Below, piece by piece: positions 17,012-24,404 of a DNA stretch of 64,000 nt. The position numbers and the translations under genes are program-made. Source of the DNA: an uncultured Acidobacteriota bacterium (GTDB lineage: Bacteria > Acidobacteriota > Terriglobia > Terriglobales > Acidobacteriaceae). The first letter of the stretch is position 1, and the number at the start of each line of letters is the position of its first letter. Under the pieces are notes generated by a model. It saw nothing but the letters and a program-made list of their open reading frames with translations. It was not told where the DNA came from and searched no databases. The stretch is from positions 620,001 to 684,000 of the forward strand of contig CAILAC010000010.1 of the NCBI GenBank assembly GCA_903832055.1. Reading direction: 5' to 3'.

Positions 17012-17833
17012 CTAAAAATGTTGGATGATCTGCGCGTACCACAGCACCGGAGCCGCCAGCAGCAGCGCATCGATCCGGTCCAGCATGCCTCCATGACCCG
17101 GCAGCAGTGTGCCAGAGTCCTTGACGCCTGCTGACCGCTTCAGCGCCGACTCGGCCAGATCGCCCACCTGCGCCGCCACATTGACCACGACCGCCACCAC
17201 CAGCCAGTAACCCACCGAGCCCGGAAAAGCCAGCGCAACCACGTCATGCTTCACCAGTTCGCGCGAAAGCACAACCAGCAATCCCGTCACCAGAAGGCTG
17301 CCCGCAACCGACCCGGCCGCGCCTTCCCACGTCTTGTTTGGACTAAGATGCGGTGCCAGCTTGCGGCGTCCCAGGCTGCGCCCCACGTAAAGAGCCGTAA
17401 TATCTCCCGCCCACACCACGCACAGCAGAAAGGTCACCAGCCATTTGCCATCCTCAGAACTGCGCAACATCGGCAGCGAGATCAGCGTTAGGCCGGTGTA
17501 AAGCAAGCAGAAAACCGCCGTCGCTGATTGCTGCAGAACTCCCGCAATGGGCGAGGCAAACGCGCAGAAGACCAGCATCGCGAGGCTCAACGCTCCAACT
17601 GCAGTCAGCAGCTTGTCGGGCCAAAAGAAGCTCACAACGAAGAGCATTCCAATCGCGACAAGCACGGGAATTCGCGGAGCCCCGGTACCTGCGGCCTGTG
17701 CAATGCCGAGGTACTCCCAGGAAGCCAGCAGGGCGACCACTCCGACTGCCGCCGTCACCATCCAGTCCGGACCAGCAAAGACGAGCAGGATTACCAGCGG
17801 AATCAGAACCAACGCTGTGAGAATTCTTTTCAT
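17012..17833 (-). CDS. cdsA: Phosphatidate cytidylyltransferase
   Basis: 273 residues from the ATG at 17833 (MKRILTALVLIPLV); the open frame runs on to 17992 but overlaps uppS and lacks homology-like sequence. About eight membrane helices. The family signature KDSGTLLPGHGGMLDRIDALL is near the C-terminus, preceded by LSPNKTWEGAAG. It makes CDP-diacylglycerol for all phospholipids. It lies 40 bases after uppS and 37 before dxr in one operon. Confidence 0.94.
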   Translation of the reverse strand: MKRILTALVLIPLVILLVFAGPDWMVTAAVGVVALLASWEYLGIAQAAGTGAPRIPVLVAIGMLFVVSFFWPDKLLTAVGALSLAMLVFCAFASPIAGVLQQSATAVFCLLYTGLTLISLPMLRSSEDGKWLVTFLLCVVWAGDITALYVGRSLGRRKLAPHLSPNKTWEGAAGSVAGSLLVTGLLVVLSRELVKHDVVALAFPGSVGYWLVVAVVVNVAAQVGDLAESALKRSAGVKDSGTLLPGHGGMLDRIDALLLAAPVLWYAQIIQHF

Positions 17834-17873
17834 GCAGGATTGAGAATACAGGACAGGAGACGATATCGGGGAC

Positions 17874-18716
17874 TCAGCCGGCAGTTCTGGCTTCTTCCGA
17901 TACATCCTGATCCGAATTATGCCCTTCGCGTTCGGCCTCGCCAAGGCCCCCGTAGCGGCGTTCGCGCAACTGATACGCAGCAATCGCCTCAAGCAGGTGA
18001 ATGCCCCGGAAGTCAGGCCAGAAGCGTTCCGTTACAAAAATTTCCGTATACGCAATCTGCCACAGCAAGTAATTCGAAATGCGCATCTCACCCGAAGTGC
18101 GAATCAGCAGATCCGGGTCTGGCATGTGGGCCGTGTAGAGGTGACGGTGAATGTCTTCCTCAGTAATACGGTCGGGACTAAGGCCCTTTTGCTTCAGTTC
18201 AGCAGCCAGTCCCTTGAACGCATCGACCATCTCAGACCGTGCCCCGTAATTCAGCGCCAGAGTCAGGGTTGTGCCCGTGTTGCGCGCGGTCGCTTCCTGC
18301 GCCCACTGCATCTTTTCCTGCACTTCAGGGGGCAACTCATGGGTGCGTCCGATGTAGCGGATGCGCACATTGTTGTCCATCATGCGCTGCAGATTGCTCT
18401 CCAGATAGCTTTTGAGCAGCCGCATCAGAAAACTGACCTCGGCTCGCGGACGGCGCAGGTTGTTTTCGAGGGAAAACGCGTACAGGGTCAGCCAGGGCAA
18501 GCCTATGCGCGAGGCCGTCTCCGTCACCAGTTGAACGCTCTTGGCACCCTGTTGATGACCAAGGAAGCGCTTGAGCGACCGCAATCCCGCCCAGCGGCCG
18601 TTTCCATCCATGATGATAGCAACATGCTCCGGCAGCCGCGACGGACTCAACGTCGCGTAGACCGCCCGCTCTTCGGGCGTAAGCTCATGGATGCGCGACG
18701 TGGAAGTCAAATACAA
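17874..18716 (-). CDS. uppS: Isoprenyl transferase (undecaprenyl diphosphate synthase)
   Basis: About 280 residues from a TTG at 18716, seven bases after AGAGG; the frame is open up to a TTG at 18806. VAIIMDGNGRWA holds the catalytic Asp of cis-prenyltransferases, and RTSGEMRISNYLLWQIAYTE is the C-terminal substrate-binding segment. It makes the C55 carrier for peptidoglycan and the surface glycans suggested at 413-4131. The final 30 residues are charged and probably variable. Start position is the main uncertainty. Confidence 0.92.
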   Translation of the reverse strand: MYLTSTSRIHELTPEERAVYATLSPSRLPEHVAIIMDGNGRWAGLRSLKRFLGHQQGAKSVQLVTETASRIGLPWLTLYAFSLENNLRRPRAEVSFLMRLLKSYLESNLQRMMDNNVRIRYIGRTHELPPEVQEKMQWAQEATARNTGTTLTLALNYGARSEMVDAFKGLAAELKQKGLSPDRITEEDIHRHLYTAHMPDPDLLIRTSGEMRISNYLLWQIAYTEIFVTERFWPDFRGIHLLEAIAAYQLRERRYGGLGEAEREGHNSDQDVSEEARTAG

Positions 18717-18860
18717 AGGTGCGCCTCTTACTACCTTCGCTGGCAACCGCTGCTCGCAACTGATTCCAGCAACCTTGACGCTAGCACAAGCGCCCACGGG
18801 TCGCAATCGGTTCGCAGTGCGAACCAGCTCAAGGCAGTTGGTACTGGTAAAAACCCGACG

Positions 18861-19433
18861 CTAGGCCGAGCGACGCTTTCCCATGGCCCCATCGCGCGCC
18901 GCTTCCCGTGCCCGGTCCCGCGCATGGTTCAGCAGGAGCGACCGCTGCAGCGATTCCAGTTTAGGAAGATACAGGGCAAGCTCAGCCAAAAACGGGTCAG
19001 CAAGAATCTCAGCAATTTCCTCATCGCGCTGGCTGCGCCCATCGCGAACCAATTGAGAAATATCAACTTCGAGCGCAGCCGCCAACCGCTCCAGTGAGCC
19101 GAGTGTCGGAATCGCCTTGCCATTCTCAATTTTGGAGATATAGGTGCGTGGGACCTGCATTCGGCTCGCCAGCTGCCGCTGGCTCAGGTGCCGAGCCTTG
19201 CGGATTTCCTTGACCTGGCCAGCAACGCGAAGTCCTGCATCCTCATTGCTTGGCGGGTTCACGCTAGAAGCCACAACCGCGATGGCGGCTGGCACTTCTT
19301 CCGCGTCCAGCGGCTTGTGGCAGCGCCGGCACATTGAGTTGCTGGTTCGGAACTGCACCAGCGCACAGTGTTCGCAGCGCAAAACTTCGCGCGCCGCAAC
19401 GGGGATTGGCATCGTTACAAGTGTCGTTGCCAT
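18861..19433 (-). CDS. Zinc-ribbon plus XRE-type helix-turn-helix regulator
   Basis: 190 residues. Cys20, Cys23, Cys35 and Cys38 (CEHC and CRRC) form a short N-terminal zinc ribbon. A variable linker follows, then an XRE/Cro HTH at about 77-131 (LSQRQLASRMQVPRTYISKIENG). The C-terminal 60 residues are helical and charged. It lies 55-145 bases ahead of uppS, on the same strand, so it may be cotranscribed with the isoprenoid/phospholipid genes and autoregulate that unit. A large dyad sits upstream of its start (19536-19572). Target genes are unknown. Confidence 0.75.
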   Translation of the reverse strand: MATTLVTMPIPVAAREVLRCEHCALVQFRTSNSMCRRCHKPLDAEEVPAAIAVVASSVNPPSNEDAGLRVAGQVKEIRKARHLSQRQLASRMQVPRTYISKIENGKAIPTLGSLERLAAALEVDISQLVRDGRSQRDEEIAEILADPFLAELALYLPKLESLQRSLLLNHARDRAREAARDGAMGKRRSA

Positions 19434-19535
19434 AAATTTGTCTGCGGAGAGCCAGAGCAGGGCTTCCGGTGGTGACTATTGCACCACGTCAAGAGTTACT
19501 TTCATCGGGAGGAACCATAACTGTCAAGTGAAAAG

Positions 19536-19582
19536 TAAGGGTCAAACCGAAAATAAACGGATAAAACCCTAAGAAACCCTAA
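19536..19582. promoter_or_regulatory. Operator-like nested dyad upstream of the zinc-ribbon regulator
   Basis: TAAGGGT (19536-19542) mirrors ACCCTAA (19566-19572), and inside it CCG (19547-19549) mirrors CGG (19558-19560), all centred near 19554. AAACCCTAA is then repeated in tandem ten bases on (19564-19572 and 19574-19582). The elements lie between the divergent regulator and HD-hydrolase genes, about 100 bases from the regulator start and 40-90 from the HD gene start. Confidence 0.5.
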
Positions 19583-19622
19583 AAAACGCGAACCATAAGC
19601 AGCAACTCGGACTTTTCAAGCC

Positions 19623-20276
19623 ATGCATTCTCGCCCCATCATGGCTGATAATGAGTGCACCGATATGAGTGCGACTGATTCTTCCCTCCCATTTGACCGT
19701 TCTGCCGCCTGGACCCTGCTCACCGAATGGACGCAAGGCGAAAGCCTGCGCAAGCACGCGCTCGGCGTTGAAGCCTGCGTCGTTGCCTATGGCGAGGCTG
19801 AGGCCGATCGCCTGGGCCTGAGCGGCGAGGCTCGCGAAAATCTGCTCACCCTGTACGCCACAACCGCCCTGCTCCACGACTTCGACTATGAACGTCACCC
19901 CTCGCTGGACGAACATCCGTTTGTCGGCGTCACTGAACTAGCCCGCCTGGGCTGGCCTGAGGCTACCCGGATCGCAATTCTGGGTCACGCCACCTACTCC
20001 GGGGTACCTCGTCAAACGCACCTCGACAAGGTCCTCTTTGCCTGTGACGAACTCTCCGGCTTCCTGACCGCCTGTGCCCTGGTAAAGCCCACCAAAGCCA
20101 TTGGCGACGTTGAGGCGACAAGCGTGCGCAAAAAGCTGAAGGACAAAGCCTTTGCACGCGGCGTCAACCGCCAGGACGTAATCCAGGGTGCAGAGGAACT
20201 GGGCGTGGATCTCGATACCCACATTGCATTCTGTCTCGCGGCAATGCAACGCCGTGCCGGCGATCTGGGGCTTTAG
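19623..20276 (+). CDS. HD-domain phosphohydrolase family protein
   Basis: 217 residues from the first ATG; starts at 19641 or 19665 are equally possible because none has a clear ribosome site. An HD-type metal-site motif LLHDFDYERHP is followed by ILGHATYSG, and ACDELSGFLTA supplies a later Asp. The KPTKAIGD...VRKKLKDKAFARGV segment marks a conserved, unnamed HD subfamily. Substrate is not known; members may be nucleotidases or phosphodiesterases. Divergent from the zinc-ribbon regulator. Confidence 0.82.
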   Translation: MHSRPIMADNECTDMSATDSSLPFDRSAAWTLLTEWTQGESLRKHALGVEACVVAYGEAEADRLGLSGEARENLLTLYATTALLHDFDYERHPSLDEHPFVGVTELARLGWPEATRIAILGHATYSGVPRQTHLDKVLFACDELSGFLTACALVKPTKAIGDVEATSVRKKLKDKAFARGVNRQDVIQGAEELGVDLDTHIAFCLAAMQRRAGDLGL

Positions 20277-20364
20277 AATTCGCTGACCCGCCGGATGGTG
20301 GTAAGGCTACCCCACCCTTTCAGCCATCGGACTGTCACTTTTGCGCCATTGAGGCCGACGTTTC

Positions 20365-20374
20365 GTAACGTTAC
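20365..20374. promoter_or_regulatory. Perfect 10-base palindrome next to a start codon
   Basis: GTAACGTTAC lies nine bases before the ATG at 20384, where the ribosome site would be. It may be a binding site or chance. Confidence 0.25.
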
Positions 20375-20383
20375 TCTTCGGAC

Positions 20384-20929
20384 ATGAGCCAGATCGTTTA
20401 CACCATGCCTGAAGCCAAGTTCCGCAGCACAAAGAAGCGCGTGCAGCCGGTTCGCTCAAACATGTCCACCACCACGACCGTCTCCGTCGCCTTTGCTGAC
20501 GCCGCACACGCCTCTGCCGAAGCGATGCCTATGCCCAAAGCCGCGAAAGCTGCCAAGGCGGAAAAGAAAAAGGCGAAGGACGCTCCTTCGATCTTCAGCA
20601 TCGCCTCCTGGTGGCCGGTCGCTGTGGGTATCTTCCTCTCTGGATTTGCGCCCGAGTGGCACGCCATGTTCGCCCAGGCTGGTATCTGGGCCCTGCGCGC
20701 TACTTTCCCGCTGACCATTCTCGCGACTCACCGCGAAATCGGATTTGACGATCAGTTCGCTGCAATGGCCCCTCAGATTGCGCTCTACATCCAGTTGCCG
20801 CTCGAAGGCCTGCTGGCCATGTTCACGCTGGCGCGCGGACGCAGCCTGCAGGATGTCGTCATTCAGCTGCTGGGTATCCACGCCGTCTGCGTGCTCGTTC
20901 TCTGGCTGCTGACCATGGCGCCTCAATAA
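20384..20929 (+). CDS. Small membrane protein of unknown function
   Basis: 181 residues. The first 65 are hydrophilic and rich in Lys and Ala (an AAKAEKKKAKDAPS tract). Four hydrophobic helices follow (about 75-95, 103-118, 128-145, 152-176). I do not recognise a family. The basic N-terminal tail facing a four-helix bundle suggests interaction with nucleic acid or acidic lipid at the cytoplasmic face, which is only a guess. Internal ATG codons at residues 8 and 27 could also start it. It lies between the HD hydrolase and an enoyl-CoA hydratase with about 106 bases either side, so it is probably its own unit. Confidence 0.65.
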   Translation: MSQIVYTMPEAKFRSTKKRVQPVRSNMSTTTTVSVAFADAAHASAEAMPMPKAAKAAKAEKKKAKDAPSIFSIASWWPVAVGIFLSGFAPEWHAMFAQAGIWALRATFPLTILATHREIGFDDQFAAMAPQIALYIQLPLEGLLAMFTLARGRSLQDVVIQLLGIHAVCVLVLWLLTMAPQ

Positions 20930-21035
20930 TCCTCGCGGCGCGCAGGCACTTCAAAATCCACTCCAGTCCATTGAAAAAGGGTGGTTAAATAGGCTCAACC
21001 GCATCCAGAATTGCGGGTACGACGGGAGAGCCTGC

Positions 21036-21842
21036 TTGAGCCGTTATCACTACATGCTGGTCGAGTCCAGACGAGGCGTACAAACCATTACCCTCAACCG
21101 GCCCGAAAAGCGCAATGCCCTCAGCCCGGAACTCATCGACGAACTCACCCAGGTACTGAACGATGCCGCCCAGTGCGACTGTGGTGTCGTCATTCTTACC
21201 GGGGCAGGCTCGGCCTTCTGTGCCGGTCTGGACATGGAACACCTGGAGACAATGACGGCGCATACGGTCGAAGAGCATCGCCGCGACTCTGAAAACATGG
21301 CGCACGTGCTGCGTACGCTCTATGAATTCCCCAAGCCCATCATCGCTGCGGTCAACGGACCTGCCATTGCAGGCGGCATGGGTCTGGCAACTCTGTGCGA
21401 CTTTACCTACGCCACGCCCGATGCGCGTTTCGGCTATACAGAGGTCCGTGTTGGATTTGTGCCAGCCATCGTGGCGTCATTTCTGCTGCGCCAGGTAGGC
21501 GAAAAGCGTACTCGCGAGTTGCTGCTCAGCGGACGCATCATCAAAGCCGACGAGGCGCTTCGCCTGGGACTGATTACCCGCATCGTCCAGCCAAATGAAC
21601 TGATGCCTGAGGCGAACGCACTGGCGCAGAGCCTGCTGCTGAACAGCCCCGAGTCAATGCTTGCAATCAAAAAGCTCTTAAGCGGGCATTTTGCAACCCA
21701 ATTGGACGAGGAGATCGAAGACGCCATCGCGGCCAATGCTCACCAGCGCTCTACTGAAGATTTCCGCGAAGGCGTAAAGGCATTTCTCGCGAATCGGCGC
21801 CCTGCCTGGCCAAGCAGTCAAAAGGCAGAAACCAAGGACTAG
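21036..21842 (+). CDS. Enoyl-CoA hydratase/isomerase family protein
   Basis: 268 residues of the crotonase fold. GSAFCAGLDMEHLE and NGPAIAGGMGLATLCDFTYA form the oxyanion hole; VRVGFVPAIVASFL carries the position where catalytic Glu is often found, here replaced by small residues, so the exact reaction is unclear. It could act in fatty-acid or amino-acid acyl-CoA breakdown. TTG start at 21036, five bases after GGGAGAG. Its stop overlaps the convergent DHH gene by four bases. Confidence 0.88.
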   Translation: MSRYHYMLVESRRGVQTITLNRPEKRNALSPELIDELTQVLNDAAQCDCGVVILTGAGSAFCAGLDMEHLETMTAHTVEEHRRDSENMAHVLRTLYEFPKPIIAAVNGPAIAGGMGLATLCDFTYATPDARFGYTEVRVGFVPAIVASFLLRQVGEKRTRELLLSGRIIKADEALRLGLITRIVQPNELMPEANALAQSLLLNSPESMLAIKKLLSGHFATQLDEEIEDAIAANAHQRSTEDFREGVKAFLANRRPAWPSSQKAETKD

Positions 21843-22840
21843 CTCTTCTTCCCGGCTTCACGCAGTTCGGCCACGATCACTTTTGCGGCAGCGCGAGCTT
21901 CGTCGCTGCGTTCCGGCGAAAAGCTGATCGCACCGACGCGCGCGTGTCCGCCACCGCCATAGCGCTCGCATACCTTCGCCAGGTTCACCATCGTTTCGGG
22001 ATCAGTCCTTGTCCACGGATTCGAGCCCACCGCCACTTTCGTACGAAAGCTCGACTTCGAAAGCCCGATCGAGTAGGTCGCCTCAGGGTAGAGATAGTAG
22101 GGGATGAACTTGTTGAACCCCTCCAACTGATGGTCAGAAATATCAAAGAAGATCGTCCCGTCGCGGTACTCGGCGCGCTCGCGAATCAGTTCAATCGCCC
22201 GGGCATGCTGTTCAAGCAGTGGCGGCAGCAGGCAGGCCACAAACGGCTGTTCCAGAACCTGTTGCAGAGGCATCTTTGTCAGCAGCGGAATAAGCCTGGG
22301 GATGAACTCCGGGTCCTGCGTCGCCTCAATGATCAGCGTCAACTTCATCGCGGGTGCGGCCATTTCTACTGCGGATTCAGGGCTCTCGTATTTTGCGCCG
22401 TCAACGATGTCTGCCCAGCGAATCAGTTCTGCCAGTGGCTTCACGTCAAACCCAAACTGGGTCTCGCCGATGAATGCGAGAAAGCTGGTGCACGAAGTGT
22501 AGGTGGGATCAAAGAATTTGCGCCTGGAGCAGTGGGCGTCGCGCTGGCACGCCAGGAAATGCTGATGATCCGCTGGCGTGAGAAAGGCCGATTGATGGTG
22601 GTCAAACCACCAGGTAATCTGCGGCGAAGCAGAATACTTGAAGTCCACAATCGCGTTTTCATCGCCGGTAAAGTCGCTTTCGTTGAAAAGCGCCCCAGCC
22701 CGGTGCACTAGTCCGTGAAACTCATACTCCACCGGCACTCCGAGTCCCGGTGCAATGCACTCCCGGTGGAACCGCGTGAAAAGCGATGCCGAGCAGGCCC
22801 CATCAAAACACTTATCGTGATAGAAAACGCGAACCCGCAA
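21839..22840 (-). CDS. DHH-family phosphoesterase
   Basis: About 333 residues from a TTG at 22840 that sits eight bases after GGGAG; a GTG at 22861 would add seven residues. The start reads VFYHDKCFDGACSA (metal Asp and His), then IVDFKYS and WWFDHHQS, the DHH signature. Near the C-terminus RYGGGGHARVGA is the GGGH substrate loop of the DHHA1-type domain. Relatives hydrolyse short oligonucleotides or phosphoanhydrides (NrnA, GdpP, RecJ-like); a membrane anchor is absent here. Substrate unresolved. Confidence 0.85.
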   Translation of the reverse strand: MRVRVFYHDKCFDGACSASLFTRFHRECIAPGLGVPVEYEFHGLVHRAGALFNESDFTGDENAIVDFKYSASPQITWWFDHHQSAFLTPADHQHFLACQRDAHCSRRKFFDPTYTSCTSFLAFIGETQFGFDVKPLAELIRWADIVDGAKYESPESAVEMAAPAMKLTLIIEATQDPEFIPRLIPLLTKMPLQQVLEQPFVACLLPPLLEQHARAIELIRERAEYRDGTIFFDISDHQLEGFNKFIPYYLYPEATYSIGLSKSSFRTKVAVGSNPWTRTDPETMVNLAKVCERYGGGGHARVGAISFSPERSDEARAAAKVIVAELREAGKKS

Positions 22841-22861
22841 GAAGACTACTCCCTGATGCAC

Positions 22862-23179
22862 AGATTTAGGCCAAATGGATTGAGGCCATTAACTCGAGGC
22901 CTAAGCTTCATTAGCCGAAACTACTAGCATCGGCGCACTGGCTGCCGCTGTCAAGCCTGCCGAACTACGAGCGGGTACAAAACTCAGGGTTTACCTCGTC
23001 AGCTCAACCTTCCGCCAAGCCATGTCGCAGGCATAGCTGTCACTCAATGCGAGGTAAATTCCAACATTGATCAGTCTCTGAGCCCTGGTTCCCCACCGGG
23101 AACCGCCGCTGCCAACTCCGCGTAGGTTATCGTGGAATGATTCCACTGGCCGACGAAATATCAGGAGAATGCCTCGCCC
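22862..23179. other. Divergent intergenic region, DHH gene / CPBP gene
   Basis: About 318 bases holding both divergent promoters. Apart from the GGCC repeats at 22865-22905 I see no gene or RNA. Near 23160 CAGGAG lies upstream of the CPBP gene ATG. Confidence 0.4.
22865..22905. promoter_or_regulatory. Inverted and direct GGCC repeats upstream of the DHH gene
   Basis: TTAGGCC (22866-22872) pairs with GGCCTAA (22898-22904), and GAGGCC occurs twice between or within the arms. It lies just upstream of the minus-strand DHH gene and could be an operator or leader hairpin. Confidence 0.3.
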
Positions 23180-24358
23180 ATGTCTTTGCAGTATCCCGAC
23201 CCGGCCCCAATCGTGCAACCTGCTGACGAACTCCACGCGACGCGTGCTCCCGCACCATCGCCAGAGCCGCCCGTCCCCGCAGAGTCACGCTTCATCAAAT
23301 GGGTCGTGATTGGCCCTCACGGGCTGCGAACCGGCTGGTCGATTGCGCTCTTTCTCATTCTGACGTTCATCTTGATCAGCCTGGGCTTCGCACTCGCCAA
23401 TCCTCTTGAATTCCTCTTTTTCAAGATCAATATTGAAGACTTTTCGCCGCAGAATTCAGTGCTGCGGGAGACGATCCAAGTCCTGGCCATCCTCGGCGCG
23501 GCACTGGTTTGCGCGCGCATTGAGCGTCGCCGCATACTCGACTACAACCTGACGGGACCGCACCGACTGAGGCACTTTTTTGTTGGAATTCTGGGCGGGT
23601 TCATTGCGCTTTCGGCGCTTGCCTTCAGCATGTCTCTCGGTGGCTGGCTTCATTTTGGTCCGGTTGCTCTCCACGGCTCAGCCATTTTGCAGTACGGTGC
23701 CATCTGGGGTCTGTCTTTCCTGCTCACCGGTCTCGCCGAAGAAGGCAGCGTTCGCTGCTACCTGCAATTCACGCTGACCCGTGGCGTCAACTTCTGGTGG
23801 GCCTCCGCCCTCGTCGCCCTCATGTGCCTGTCAGGACTGCTCTTCACCAACAATCAGGGTGTTTGGGGCATCGATATCATCGCCGCACTTGGTGTCATTC
23901 CATGCCTGCTGCTCCACCTGCGCAAGTCGCCCTCAGCCGGATTCTGGCAGGCAGCGTGGCTCTCTTCCACGTTCTTTGGATTCATCCATACTGGCAACAA
24001 CGGCGAAACCTGGATCGGCATCTTCTCTGCGGCAGCGATTGGTTTTGTCTTTTGCGTCAGCATCCGCGTCACCGGATCCGCCTGGTGGGCCATCGGCTAC
24101 CACGCCTCCTGGGACTGGGCGCAAACCTTCTTTTATGGAACGGCCGACAGCGGCTTCCAACCCGAAGGCCATTTCCTCACCACAAATCCCACGGGCGCAA
24201 CCCTCTTCAGCGGCGGAACGGACGGTCCTGAGGGCAGTCTGCTCGTCATCCCGGTCATTGTTCTGACCCTCATTGGCATTCTGCTGGTCTACCGTTCAAA
24301 GGCTCCAGGGGCTTCAGGCGAATCTGCTTCCCCCGCCGCCCAGCCCCAGCTATCCTAA
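23180..24358 (+). CDS. CPBP family intramembrane glutamic endopeptidase
   Basis: 392 residues with a 40-residue Pro-rich cytoplasmic start and about eight helices. The family's EExxxR motif is at 187-192 (LAEEGSVRCYLQ), followed by FGFIHTGNNG and HASWDWAQTF, which give the two essential His residues. Homologues include the CAAX prenyl protease Rce1 and bacteriocin self-immunity proteins. First gene of a five-gene unit that also contains a prenyl synthase. ATG start. Confidence 0.88.
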   Translation: MSLQYPDPAPIVQPADELHATRAPAPSPEPPVPAESRFIKWVVIGPHGLRTGWSIALFLILTFILISLGFALANPLEFLFFKINIEDFSPQNSVLRETIQVLAILGAALVCARIERRRILDYNLTGPHRLRHFFVGILGGFIALSALAFSMSLGGWLHFGPVALHGSAILQYGAIWGLSFLLTGLAEEGSVRCYLQFTLTRGVNFWWASALVALMCLSGLLFTNNQGVWGIDIIAALGVIPCLLLHLRKSPSAGFWQAAWLSSTFFGFIHTGNNGETWIGIFSAAAIGFVFCVSIRVTGSAWWAIGYHASWDWAQTFFYGTADSGFQPEGHFLTTNPTGATLFSGGTDGPEGSLLVIPVIVLTLIGILLVYRSKAPGASGESASPAAQPQLS

Positions 24359-24404
24359 TCAGGCTGGGTAAACAAGCCAGATTCGATCCGGGAGTAGGCA
24401 CGTT

